Below are positions 28,737 to 37,408 of a stretch of 64,000 bases of DNA, one piece after another (within the stretch, counting starts at the first letter, position 1; each line of letters opens with the position of its first letter). Under the pieces are notes generated by a model. The model did not search any database. It saw only the letters and a program-made list of their open reading frames with translations, and had not been told where the DNA came from. The stretch is taken from NCBI GenBank assembly GCA_036013055.1, contig DASCQM010000011.1, positions 1 through 64,000 of the forward strand, in the 5' to 3' direction. Origin of the DNA: SHYR01 sp036013055 (GTDB taxonomy: Bacteria > Chloroflexota > Dehalococcoidia > UBA2979). The position numbers were made by a program, and so were the translations under genes.

Positions 28737-29519
28737 ATGCAGAAGACCACCATCCACGAATCGATGACGTCGGCCGTCGCCGACATTCCCGACGGGATCA
28801 TGCTGATGATCGGCGGATTCGCCGGCGCTGGCTTCCCGTGGAACCTGTTGACGGCGCTCTACAACCAGGGCGCGAAGGACCTCACCACCGTCTCGAACGG
28901 CGTCGGCTTCCCGTCCGACCGCGAGGACGCACGAGGGCTCGGTGACTTCGTCGTCGATGGGCGCGTGAAGAAGGTGATCGCCTCCTTCACCGCTGCCACG
29001 CGACCCTCGCGCCCCGGTACCGCCGAGGTCGCGATCCGCTCCGGCGAGATGGAAGCGGACCTCTCACCTCAGGGCACGCTCGCCGAGCGCATTCGCTCCG
29101 GCGGCGCAGGCATTCCCGCCTTCTACACGCCCGCAGCGGTCGGTACCCGCGTCGCCGAGGGCAAGGAAGTGCGGACGTTTGACGGCCGCGACTATGTGAT
29201 GGAGACGGCGCTCTTCGCCGATTACGCCTTCATTCGCGCGTCGAGAGCAGATACAGCCGGGAATCTCGTCTTCCGACGCTCGGCACAGAACTTCAACGAC
29301 CCGATGGCGATGGCTGCCGAGCACGTGATCGTCGAGGTCGAGCATCCGATCGTTCCGGCCGGCGAGATCGACCCGGACCACATCCACCTGCCGGGCGTCT
29401 ACGTCGAACGCCTCGTCCAGATCCCGGAAGACGGCATCATCCGAGTTCAGCGGCAGGCGACGCAGTCGCCGGCGGCAGCGGCGGCCGAACAGGCATCCGC
29501 CGCAGTCGCGAGAGGGTAG
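28737..29519 (+). CDS. 3-oxoacid-type CoA-transferase, subunit A
   Basis: This 260-residue protein is the alpha subunit of a class I CoA-transferase such as acetoacetyl-CoA or 3-oxoadipate CoA-transferase. Its hallmarks are LMIGGFAGAGFPWNLL early, and the late FRRSAQNFNDPMAMAAEHV (members carry similar R-x-N-F motifs). It swaps CoA between succinyl-CoA or acetyl-CoA and a 3-oxo acid. The beta subunit starts four bases after its stop. Confidence 0.9.
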   Translation: MQKTTIHESMTSAVADIPDGIMLMIGGFAGAGFPWNLLTALYNQGAKDLTTVSNGVGFPSDREDARGLGDFVVDGRVKKVIASFTAATRPSRPGTAEVAIRSGEMEADLSPQGTLAERIRSGGAGIPAFYTPAAVGTRVAEGKEVRTFDGRDYVMETALFADYAFIRASRADTAGNLVFRRSAQNFNDPMAMAAEHVIVEVEHPIVPAGEIDPDHIHLPGVYVERLVQIPEDGIIRVQRQATQSPAAAAAEQASAAVARG

Positions 29520-29523
29520 AGCG

Positions 29524-30201
29524 ATGGCCGATCAGCAACCACTGACACGCGAACAGATTGCCGCCGTGATCGCGCGGTACCTCGAACCCGGCTGGATGGT
29601 GAACCTCGGCGTCGGCATGCCGATGATGGTCTCCAACTTCGTCTTCCCTGAGCAGGACATCATGTTCAGCTCCGAGAACGGGCTGATCGGCTACAGCGGT
29701 GCGGCGCCCCAGGGCGAGGAGGACTGGGACACCGTCAACGCGGGCGGGCGGCCGATGACGATCGTCCCCGGCGCAACCGCCGTGCACCACGCCGACTCGT
29801 TCGCGATGATCCGCCGCGGGCTGATCGATGTCACCGTGCTCGGTGCATACGAGGTGGCGCTCGACGGCTCATTCGCCAACTGGAAGACGAACAACGACGA
29901 ATTCAGCAACCTCGGCGGCATCGGCGGCGCGATGGACCTCGCTGCTAGTGCGCAGCAGGTCTGGGTGACGATGGACCACACGACGCGCGATGGGCAGCCA
30001 CGGCTGCTGGAGCAGTGCCAGCTTCCGGTCACGGCACCATCGGGGGCCACGCTCGTCGTCACCGACCGCGCGGTGGTCGCGGTGCGCGACGGCAGCTTCG
30101 AGCTGCTTGAACACGCGCCCGGCTTCAGCGTCGAGGAGATCCAGGCGGCGACGGGAGCACCGCTGGCGATCAGCCCGGATCTCCACCAGATCGCGGTCTA
30201 G
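29524..30201 (+). CDS. 3-oxoacid-type CoA-transferase, subunit B
   Basis: This 225-residue protein is the catalytic beta subunit. The nucleophilic glutamate lies in SSENGLIGYSG, and LGVGMPMMVSNF near the start is the usual oxyanion region. A MDHTTRDGQPRLLEQC motif in the C-terminal half is also typical. It pairs with subunit A to form an A2B2 or A4B4 enzyme for 3-oxo acid activation. The exact substrate cannot be told. Confidence 0.91.
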   Translation: MADQQPLTREQIAAVIARYLEPGWMVNLGVGMPMMVSNFVFPEQDIMFSSENGLIGYSGAAPQGEEDWDTVNAGGRPMTIVPGATAVHHADSFAMIRRGLIDVTVLGAYEVALDGSFANWKTNNDEFSNLGGIGGAMDLAASAQQVWVTMDHTTRDGQPRLLEQCQLPVTAPSGATLVVTDRAVVAVRDGSFELLEHAPGFSVEEIQAATGAPLAISPDLHQIAV

Positions 30202-30233
30202 CGGGCAGCGTCCGTCACAGCCGGTGCGGTGGG

Positions 30234-31190
30234 CTACTCGTCGATGAGAGCGAAGTATCGCCCGGCGGGCTGGTCCGGATCCGGTCGGTAGACGTAGCTG
30301 CCACCGGGCGTCAGCGCCTCCTCGTACAGCACTTCCTCGCGGCCATCGAACGTGATCGACAGCGCGTAGTTCTCCGTGACCGGCAGGTAGAACTTCGCGA
30401 TGCCCTTGCGATTGGTTCGCGAGGTGTTCAGACCCGCCACCAGTACCTCGGCGCCCGCGACCGGTTGGTCGTTCTCATCAAGCACCAGCAGCCGTGCGGT
30501 GCGTGACGGGACGAAGTGGACGAGGAAGAACTGTTTCAGCGGCCCGGCACGACCGGGAACGGACCCCGGCGGCATGTTGTCGAGCACGTCCTTCTCGTAG
30601 CCCACCCGCTTCGGCGTGACCCAGTCCGGGCCGTACTTGTACTCGAGGTACTCCTCGGGCGGGTTCGGGATGCGATAGGAACCGCCGTTGAACTCAACCT
30701 CGGCGAAGTCGGTGAAGAGGTGAATCGGGAACGGCACGCCCGGGTAGTGGGCGATCGTGCCCTCCACGACGCGGTAGCACTGCCAGTCGATCTTGATGCG
30801 GTACTTCATGATCCGCACCGACGAATAGAGCCCGTCGTGCTCGACCTCGACGTAGCAGCCACCGGCGCGCAGCGCCTCTACCGCGGGGTCGATGTCGTCG
30901 AGGGTGAAGCCGTGCATGTCGATGATCGAACCGAGGTCGAGGTCGTCGTCCCACTCGATCAGCGCGTGGTCGCGGTACGCGCCGAGACACGTCCCCTGCC
31001 GCAGGAAGAAGACCACGCCGAGCGCGTCGAAGATCTCCTTTACCTCGTGGAGCAGCTTCGCGGCGTTGCTCAAGTCCATCGGCGGGATCGTGCGTTCGAG
31101 GTGCAGCATCAGCGCGGAGTTCTCGGCGTCGGTCGCCTCGATGCCGTCGTCGTTGGGGTGCTCGGGAGGCGGCAGGGTCTTGTCGGTCAT
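30234..31190 (-). CDS. LicD-family transferase with C-terminal Ig-like domain
   Basis: The 318-residue protein starts at the ATG at 31190, 17 bases after the fusion enzyme stop. Residues 40-230 match the LicD/nucleotidyltransferase fold: RQGTCLGAYRDHALIEWDDD (64-83), then Asp85, the metal-binding aspartates used to move phosphocholine or a similar phosphodiester group from a CDP carrier to a glycan. A second domain (about 235-300), opening TARLLVLDENDQPVAGAEVL, is a carboxypeptidase-regulatory-like beta sandwich. It is an unusual attachment for LicD and may bind substrate or dock the enzyme. It closes the three-gene cassette that supplies the activated donor. Confidence 0.78.
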   Translation of the reverse strand: MTDKTLPPPEHPNDDGIEATDAENSALMLHLERTIPPMDLSNAAKLLHEVKEIFDALGVVFFLRQGTCLGAYRDHALIEWDDDLDLGSIIDMHGFTLDDIDPAVEALRAGGCYVEVEHDGLYSSVRIMKYRIKIDWQCYRVVEGTIAHYPGVPFPIHLFTDFAEVEFNGGSYRIPNPPEEYLEYKYGPDWVTPKRVGYEKDVLDNMPPGSVPGRAGPLKQFFLVHFVPSRTARLLVLDENDQPVAGAEVLVAGLNTSRTNRKGIAKFYLPVTENYALSITFDGREEVLYEEALTPGGSYVYRPDPDQPAGRYFALIDE

Positions 31191-31207
31191 CGAGCGGCTG
31201 CGGGCGG

Positions 31208-33049
31208 CTAGAGCAGGGCCGCGAGCGCCTGCACGAGCTGGCGATTCTCCGCCGACGTGCGTGACGCGATGCGCAGGTAGCGGTCGGCCTCCGGCATGCT
31301 CTTCGCCGCGCAATCCTTAATCAGGATGTTGTGCTCGACGTAGAGGCGGCGTGCGAACTCCGGGCCGGAAAGTGGTGAACCGGTCAGCTTGCAGAGGATG
31401 AAGTTCGCGTCCGGCTCGATCGGGTCGACGCCCGGCAGCGCCAGCAGGTCCGCGTACAACTCACTGCATGCCTCGCGCGTCAGGTCGCAACTCGCGGCGA
31501 ACTCGCTACGGTAGCGTCCAACGGTGCGCAGGAACTCCTCCGCGAGGCCGTTGATGTTCCAGATCGGCAACGTGCCGCGAACGGCGTTGATGAACTCGCG
31601 ATCCGCGCTCAGCAGGTAGCCGATGCGCAGGCCGGCGATGCCGAAGACCTTGCTCATGCTCTTGATGATCACGAGGTTCGGAACCTCCTCGACCATCTCC
31701 TCGACGCTTCCCGGAACACCGACTCGTGAGAACTCGATGAACGATTCGTCGACGATCAAGCGGCAGCCTGCGGGTTCGAGGCGACGCGCCAATCGCAGCA
31801 CGTCGTCGCGCGTGACGGAGACTGCGGTCGGGTTGTTCGGCGTGACGACGACCGCCGTGTCGGAATTCCACTCGATCGCGGACTCGGCGAAGGCGTCGAT
31901 GTCCAGCTCGAAGGTCACGGGGTCAAGCGTGAAGCGGTTCAGTCCGGCGGGGTCGATCACTTCCTCGTACTCGTTGAACGAGGGTGTGGGGATCGTCAGC
32001 CGCTCAACGAACTCGCTACCGAGGATCTTGATCAGCTCAGCGGCGCCGTTGGCGACGGCGAGGTGGTCGGGGTTCGCGCCGGTCCAGTCGGAGACGAGGC
32101 GGGCGAGATCTTTCTGGGCGACCGGGTAGTTGGTGACGATCTCGCGCAGGTCGGCTCCGAACGCCTTGAGCATCGCGGGCGGCGGGAAGTGCATGTTGTA
32201 GAGATAGGAGTGGTCGGTGAAGCCGTAGCGCCAGTACGCCCCGTGGAGCTGCTGGATGCGGTCGAACTGCGCGTCGCCATCGAGGAAGAGGAACTCAGCG
32301 GCGTCCTGATCGCGATGATCGTCGATCTCGTACCAGCGGCTCGCCGAGACATCGATGGCGGCGAGCTCGGTGACCGATCCGTCCGCGACAAAGTCGTGAA
32401 AGAGACTCTCGTAGTAGCGGTTGACGTGCCCCGCATCGATCGCGCTGCGCAGGCGCGGAACGAGCTGCTCTCGCAGCAATTGCTCGCGCAGCAGGTAGAC
32501 GTTGACGGTCTTGAATGCATCGCTCGAATCGAAGTCCGGCCCCTGGTCGGCACCGAGGATGAAGTCGGTGACGCGATGCTCGCCGTCACGTCGCACGACG
32601 GTGCCGGAGAGCGCGGGGTGATCGGGCGCGACGGCGGCGCTGCTGCGCGGATCCGCGAGCAGGGCCGTGATCACCTCCGGGTCGAATACGACGTCGGCCT
32701 CCAGCAGCAGAACGTCCTGATCGAGGTAGTCGCAGGCATCCCAGAGTGAGCGGATGTTGTTCGTCGTCTCGTAGTCGGGCGCCTCGACGTACTTGATGTC
32801 GACATCGGCAAAACAGGTTCCGATGCGCTCCCGGATCACCTCGCCCTTGTAGCCGATCACGATCACAGCCTCGCTGGTGCCCTGCGCACCGAGCGCCCGC
32901 AACGCGCGCTCCAGCAGCGGTTCGCCGCCGACCTCGACCATGCACTTCGGAATCTCCGCGGTCAGCGGCAGCAGACGGTTGCCCTTGCCGGCAGCGAGGA
33001 TCACAGCACGGCGAACCGGCGGTGCGGCGTTGCTCGACGCGTTCGTCAT
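31208..33049 (-). CDS. Nucleotidyltransferase-PLP aminotransferase-fold fusion
   Basis: This 613-residue bifunctional protein starts at the ATG at 33049 (GGAG ten bases upstream; the open frame beyond overlaps the previous gene). Residues 14-250 form a LicC/PntC-like NTP transferase: LAAGKGNRLLPLT, the NNIRSLWDA signature (98-106), LLEADVVF (Asp119) and EIDDHRD. Residues 270-613 form a class I/II PLP enzyme close to HisC/CobD: NNPTAVS, Asp434 in IVDESF, and the PLP lysine Lys467 in KSMSKVFGIAGL. The order resembles FrbH of FR-900098 biosynthesis, where a PLP decarboxylase is joined to a cytidylyltransferase. Here it may decarboxylate or transaminate an amino-phosphate and activate it as a CDP derivative for LicD. 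Confidence 0.85.
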   Translation of the reverse strand: MTNASSNAAPPVRRAVILAAGKGNRLLPLTAEIPKCMVEVGGEPLLERALRALGAQGTSEAVIVIGYKGEVIRERIGTCFADVDIKYVEAPDYETTNNIRSLWDACDYLDQDVLLLEADVVFDPEVITALLADPRSSAAVAPDHPALSGTVVRRDGEHRVTDFILGADQGPDFDSSDAFKTVNVYLLREQLLREQLVPRLRSAIDAGHVNRYYESLFHDFVADGSVTELAAIDVSASRWYEIDDHRDQDAAEFLFLDGDAQFDRIQQLHGAYWRYGFTDHSYLYNMHFPPPAMLKAFGADLREIVTNYPVAQKDLARLVSDWTGANPDHLAVANGAAELIKILGSEFVERLTIPTPSFNEYEEVIDPAGLNRFTLDPVTFELDIDAFAESAIEWNSDTAVVVTPNNPTAVSVTRDDVLRLARRLEPAGCRLIVDESFIEFSRVGVPGSVEEMVEEVPNLVIIKSMSKVFGIAGLRIGYLLSADREFINAVRGTLPIWNINGLAEEFLRTVGRYRSEFAASCDLTREACSELYADLLALPGVDPIEPDANFILCKLTGSPLSGPEFARRLYVEHNILIKDCAAKSMPEADRYLRIASRTSAENRQLVQALAALL

Positions 33050-33078
33050 CCTGAGTTGCTCCGCTCGCAGTTCGACTG

Positions 33079-34290
33079 CTACGCGGTGCTGCCAGACGCT
33101 GCCGAGACCGGCTCGTCGACGCTTGTCGACGTGAAGTACTCGCGCAGGCGGTCGATGCCCTCGTTGTAGCGGTCGTTGCAGAACGCGAGGCGCAGGTCGT
33201 GCGGGACGCCGAAGTCGGTTCCCGGCACCACGGCGACGTGGACGCGCTTGAGAATGTCGCGCGCCAATTCCTTCGATGAGGCGAAGCCGTGGTCGTTGTT
33301 CCACTGCTCGCATCGCAGGATGGCGTAGAAGCCGCCGTCGGCCGGGATCGGCTCGCAGCCCGTGCCGGTCAGCCGTTCCGTGGTGTATTCCGCGCGGGAT
33401 CGATAGGTGCTGTTCAGCTCCTCGGGGCTCTCCTCGTCCTCGAGCGCCGCGATCATGCCGTCCTGGTAGGCGGGATCGGTGCAGAGCAGCGTGTGCTGCT
33501 GGATCACGCGCAGGTTCATCTGCAGTTCCTCGGGCAGGATCGCGAAGCCGATGCGCTTCGTGTACATGCGGTAGCCCTTGGAGAAGCTGTTCGTGACGAT
33601 CGTCATGTCCTTGTACTCGGGCAGCAGCGCGAGCGGCGAGTGGAACTCGTCGTAGAACATCACGTTGTTGTAGATCTCGTCGTTCAGGATGTAGGCCTGT
33701 CGATCGACGATCTCGTAGATCTCGCGCATCTCGTCGGGCGTCACGATGTTGCCGATCGGGTTGCCGGGCGAGTTGATCACGACGAGCGACGTGCGCTCCG
33801 GCGAGAAGTTGCGACGGAACGAGTCCATGTCGACCCGCTTCGTGTCGATGTCGATGTCGTAGAACTTGACCGTCGCGCCGGCCAGCGTGGCGCAGTAGAG
33901 GTAGAGCGAGTAGTACGGGCGCGGAATCATGATTTCATATTCGGGCCCGGAGACGAGCTGGAAGATGTTGCGGAAGATCGGCGAGCTGCCGGTGTTGACG
34001 ATCACCGAGTCGGCGGCGACGTCCGTTTTGTGGTTGCGGTTGTAGAAGTCCGCGATCGCCTCGCGTAGCTCGGGGAGCCCTTCCGGATAGACGCGGCGCA
34101 CGAAATCGGGGTCGCGCAGCTTGTCGATCATACGGTCGAGGACGGTATCCGGCATCGGCATCTCGGAGACGCCGATCGTCAGCTTGAGAACGTCGGCACC
34201 CTCCTCGATCAGTTCGTCAGCCAGTTCATCAAGCACGAACATCTGGAACTCCAGATCGTTCGGCATCAAGTCTCTGATCGTGCGTGGCAC
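33079..34290 (-). CDS. Class I/II PLP aminotransferase
   Basis: This 403-residue protein is a fold type I aminotransferase like aspartate/alanine aminotransferases. It has IVNTGSSPIFRNIFQLV, NSPGNPIGNIVTPDEMREI (N-P contact with PLP), and the PLP lysine in TNSFSKGYRMYTKRIGF, ending with LRLAFCND for the carboxylate arginine. It starts at a GTG with GAGGAG nine bases ahead and is the first gene of the cassette that continues with the nucleotidyltransferase fusion and LicD protein. It may make the amino acid used by the fusion enzyme. Confidence 0.87.
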   Translation of the reverse strand: MPRTIRDLMPNDLEFQMFVLDELADELIEEGADVLKLTIGVSEMPMPDTVLDRMIDKLRDPDFVRRVYPEGLPELREAIADFYNRNHKTDVAADSVIVNTGSSPIFRNIFQLVSGPEYEIMIPRPYYSLYLYCATLAGATVKFYDIDIDTKRVDMDSFRRNFSPERTSLVVINSPGNPIGNIVTPDEMREIYEIVDRQAYILNDEIYNNVMFYDEFHSPLALLPEYKDMTIVTNSFSKGYRMYTKRIGFAILPEELQMNLRVIQQHTLLCTDPAYQDGMIAALEDEESPEELNSTYRSRAEYTTERLTGTGCEPIPADGGFYAILRCEQWNNDHGFASSKELARDILKRVHVAVVPGTDFGVPHDLRLAFCNDRYNEGIDRLREYFTSTSVDEPVSAASGSTA

Positions 34291-34549
34291 TCAGTGTCTC
34301 CTCGGGTGGTCAGCACCCACGATGCGCGGCGGCTGCCGCGTCGCGAACGAGCAATTCAGGTTCACCGCAGCGGACAGGCGTCGCGCAGTTGGGCGGCTCG
34401 TGCTGAGTCGGAATGGAATCGAAACACTAAGGCACAGGGCCGCAAATAGCGAGCCGAGGGCGATCCGACGCCTCCTCGCGCGAATCTACGGCGTGTACCA
34501 TCGCGCCCGGCGACGGAACCAGGCGATCACGATCAGCGAGAGGCAGAAG

Positions 34550-35197
34550 ATGGACGCAATCGAAGCTGGTGAGCGATTCGCGATGACGCTCGGCGAAGCG
34601 ATGTTCACGATGCGCGCGATCCGGCGCCTGAAGCCCGACCCGATCGACGATCTTGACCTGCGCGACATCCTGACGGCCGCCACGCGGGCGCCGTCCGGTG
34701 GCAACAGCCAGCCGTGGCACTTCCTCGTCGTGCAGGGCCCGGCCCAGCGCCAGCGCTTCGCGGATCTCTACCGCGAGGCGTGGTGGGCGAAACGCGCCGA
34801 TGAAGGCATCGAGGGGCCGGAGGGCATCGTGCGCCCCACCGCTCAGTCTGCAATGGGGCTGGCGGACGAGATCGGCACGGCGCCGGTCGTGGTGCTCGTC
34901 TGCGCGAACTCGCGTGGACCGGGGCCGATGGCATCGGTGATCCCGGCCGCGCAGAACCTGTTGCTCGCCGCCCGCGCAATCGGCATCGGCGGCACGATCA
35001 CGACGCTCCATGCGGTTGTCGACGAGCGCGTCCACGAGCTGTTCGCCATCCCGGACGAGGTGCAGGTCGTCTACTGCGTCCCGCTCGGCTACCCGAAGGG
35101 CGGGTTCGGCGACCTCGACCGCAAGCCATTGCCGGAGGTGGTCTCACTCGACGCGTGGGCGGCAACGCCGGGCTGGGCCGAGGATGAGCGAGCGTAA
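34550..35197 (+). CDS. Nitroreductase-family flavoprotein
   Basis: The ATG at 34550, preceded by GCGAGAGG, opens a 215-residue protein of the nitroreductase fold that binds FMN and uses NAD(P)H. Visible features are MRAIRRLKPDPIDD (FMN phosphate contact), APSGGNSQPWHFLVV (the family hallmark) and IPAAQNLLLAARAIGIGG. It probably reduces a nitro or quinone compound, or another small molecule. The open frame extends to 34121 but that stretch overlaps the aminotransferase start region on the other strand and has no coding signs. Confidence 0.87.
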   Translation: MDAIEAGERFAMTLGEAMFTMRAIRRLKPDPIDDLDLRDILTAATRAPSGGNSQPWHFLVVQGPAQRQRFADLYREAWWAKRADEGIEGPEGIVRPTAQSAMGLADEIGTAPVVVLVCANSRGPGPMASVIPAAQNLLLAARAIGIGGTITTLHAVVDERVHELFAIPDEVQVVYCVPLGYPKGGFGDLDRKPLPEVVSLDAWAATPGWAEDERA

Positions 35198-35399
35198 GCC
35201 TCGCTCCCTCCGCGCTCCCGCGCGGACTGCGACTCTGTCGTCGAATCTGCCGTATTCAGATTCACACCTGACGTGCGACCCGCCAACACCAACGTTATCG
35301 CTTCACATCACGACGCGGCGGTTACACTCTTTGTGACGACATTTATCGGCTAACAGACGCCGGATCGCCCCGAATCTGGGGGCATGACAGAGGGCACGA

Positions 35400-35846
35400 A
35401 TGACCGAAGAAAGCGGCGTGCTGCACGTTCTCGTGGTGGAGGACGACGAAGGCAGTCGAGAGTTGATGTCCGAGGTCTTTCTTGAGTTCGGTCACACCGT
35501 CGTAGGGACGGAGGACGGTGCCAGCGGCATCGCGGCGCTCGAGGAAGAGGACACGAACTTCGACCTGATGGTGCTCGACATCCAGATGCCGGTGATGAAC
35601 GGCATCGACGTCGCGATCAAGGTGCGACAGAACCCTCGTTTCCGCGACCTCCCGATCCTCGCCGTCACCGCACTCGCCCATCCTAGCGACGCCGCTCGCA
35701 TCCTGCGTGCCGGCTGCGACGCCTACCTCTCGAAGCCGGTATCGATCACCGAGGTGCGGGACGCCGCACGAATGCTGCTCGACGAGGGGCGCTCACGGGC
35801 GGCACTGCACGCATTTGCGGACGCAGTAGCAAGGAAGAACCAGTAG
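35400..35846 (+). CDS. Single-domain response regulator
   Basis: This 148-residue protein is a CheY-like receiver domain with no output domain. The acidic pocket is Asp15/Asp16 in VEDDEGS, the phospho-accepting aspartate is Asp60 in VLDIQMPVMNG, the Thr is in VTALAHP and the Lys in YLSKPVS. It should relay a signal from a histidine kinase encoded elsewhere, to a partner protein. An AGAGGG precedes the ATG. It is followed 38 bases later by the damaged serine/threonine kinase gene. Confidence 0.9.
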   Translation: MTEESGVLHVLVVEDDEGSRELMSEVFLEFGHTVVGTEDGASGIAALEEEDTNFDLMVLDIQMPVMNGIDVAIKVRQNPRFRDLPILAVTALAHPSDAARILRAGCDAYLSKPVSITEVRDAARMLLDEGRSRAALHAFADAVARKNQ

Positions 35847-35884
35847 GCGCGAAGTTCCGCCAGCGGCGGTAAGGCTGACGACAC

Positions 35885-37326
35885 GTGGAGACATACATCC
35901 TTCACGAGGCGATCGGTTCAGGCAGATTCGGCACTGTCCATCGCGCGACGCATGAGACCTTCGGCATCGACCGCGCCGTGAAGTTGCTCGATGCCCGCTA
36001 CACAGACGCGGCGTCGGTCGGCGAAGCCGTCCAGCGCGCCGCCGTAGAGGCGAGGGAAATCAGCCCCCAGTACGCGGTGCAGGTCTACGACTCCGGCCAG
36101 GCAGACGGGCAGGTGTGGTTCGCCAGCGAGTTGATGCCGCTCGGTGCACTCTCGCCGACGCGGGCGGAGCCAAGCTCTCAGACTTCGGGATCACCGCCAC
36201 GCTCGCCGCCGAGGTCGGTGTCGACACGTCCAGCGACCCCACGCGCTACCAGCCACCTGAGCAGGGCTCCGGCGACGCCGCACGCGCCTCCGATCTCTAC
36301 GCGCTGGGCAAGATTGCGCTCGAGATGTTCGGCGCCGACGCAGCGGCGCTGCCGATGGTCGAAGAGACCGACCCCGAGCTCTGGGAGCTCCTGCAGCGGA
36401 TGCTGGACGAAGATCCGGGGCAGCGACCCGAGGCGATCGAGATCCGCGACGTGTTGCTCCGCTCTGCCGGCACGCCGCCGCCCGAGCCGATCTCCCACGT
36501 CGAGCGGGAGGAGCCAGAACCGACGCTCATCGACCGGCTGCGCGAGCGCGCGGCGCTCGTTGCTGTCGGTGGCGTCGTCGTCGTTGCCGCACTCGCCTCT
36601 GTGGTGGCGCTGCTCGCGGGCGGCGGCGACACGAGCGAGACCGGCAGTGCCACGACGAACCTCGCGACAGGCGCCGGAGGAACCGGTGTCCTCACAGCCG
36701 GAGAGACCGACAGCCAGCCACCGTCCGACGGCAGCAACGACGACGGCGAGGGAGGCCCCCTCGGCATCATCCTCGATGTAGTCAGGGACGCCGTCGATCC
36801 CGACGCGGAGCCCGCCACAACCAGCACGGCGACGCCGGTACCGCCAACGCCAACGCCAGCTCCGTTGCTACCGTTCCTCACGCCGACCCCGACCCCGACT
36901 CCTCCGCCACCACCGACCCCGACGGCGACGCCAACGCCACCACCGACAGCGACACCCACGCCAACCGCGACGCCGATCGTCGTGGTGACCGTGACGGGGC
37001 CCTGTCCGCCCATCGACCTGCGTGCGCCGGGCGTCAATCAGCCCACACAGCAGGCATCGCTGATCCTGCCGTTCACGGCCTGGGGTGAGAACGTCTGCGG
37101 GCGGGACATCGTCACCGCCTACATCGGCAGCGAGTTCTGCCGCGCGACGGTCGCCGATGACGACGGGCGCTGGTTCCTGCAGATCGAGTCCACCGACGCC
37201 TGCGCGCCGGAGGACGGCGCGGTTCTGCGCTTCGAGCTCAACCTGCAGCCGACCGCGGCAGAGGCGATCTGGCACGCGGCCGAAGCCAACGTGAACGGGC
37301 TTGTCCTCAGGGGCCCGATCGACTGA
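35885..37326 (+). pseudogene. Membrane serine/threonine protein kinase with lost catalytic loop
   Basis: The first 90 codons encode a kinase N-lobe (GSGRFGTVHRATHE glycine loop, AVKLLDARY with the ATP-binding Lys) and end at ELMPLGALS. From about 36150 the coding frame shifts and resumes at ADAGGAKLSDFGITATL, the DFG region. The segment with the hinge-to-HRD catalytic loop, some 50 residues, is absent. After the C-lobe come a single transmembrane helix (VAVGGVVVVAALASVVALLA), a Thr/Pro linker and an outer beta-rich domain with four cysteines. As read, the gene cannot make an active kinase: it is a deletion plus frameshift, or an assembly error at about 36150. Confidence 0.7.
36829..36978 (+). 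repeat. Low-complexity Thr-Pro coding repeat
   Basis: Irregular ACGCC/ACCCC-type trinucleotide and hexanucleotide repeats encode a TPTP/TATP-rich linker between the membrane helix and outer domain of the kinase. Such linkers are frequent in Chloroflexota surface proteins, and the DNA is prone to slippage. Confidence 0.8.
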
Positions 37327-37408
37327 TCGATCCGCGCGCGCACGTCGCAGCCGATCCGCTCGCAGGCGTAGACTGCGCAGGCTCGAAGGCACGTTCGAGG
37401 AGGGCGCC

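Noticed and set aside
36829..36978. Possible CRISPR or tandem repeat array
   Set aside because: It is an irregular coding repeat for a Thr-Pro linker, without spacers or constant repeat length.
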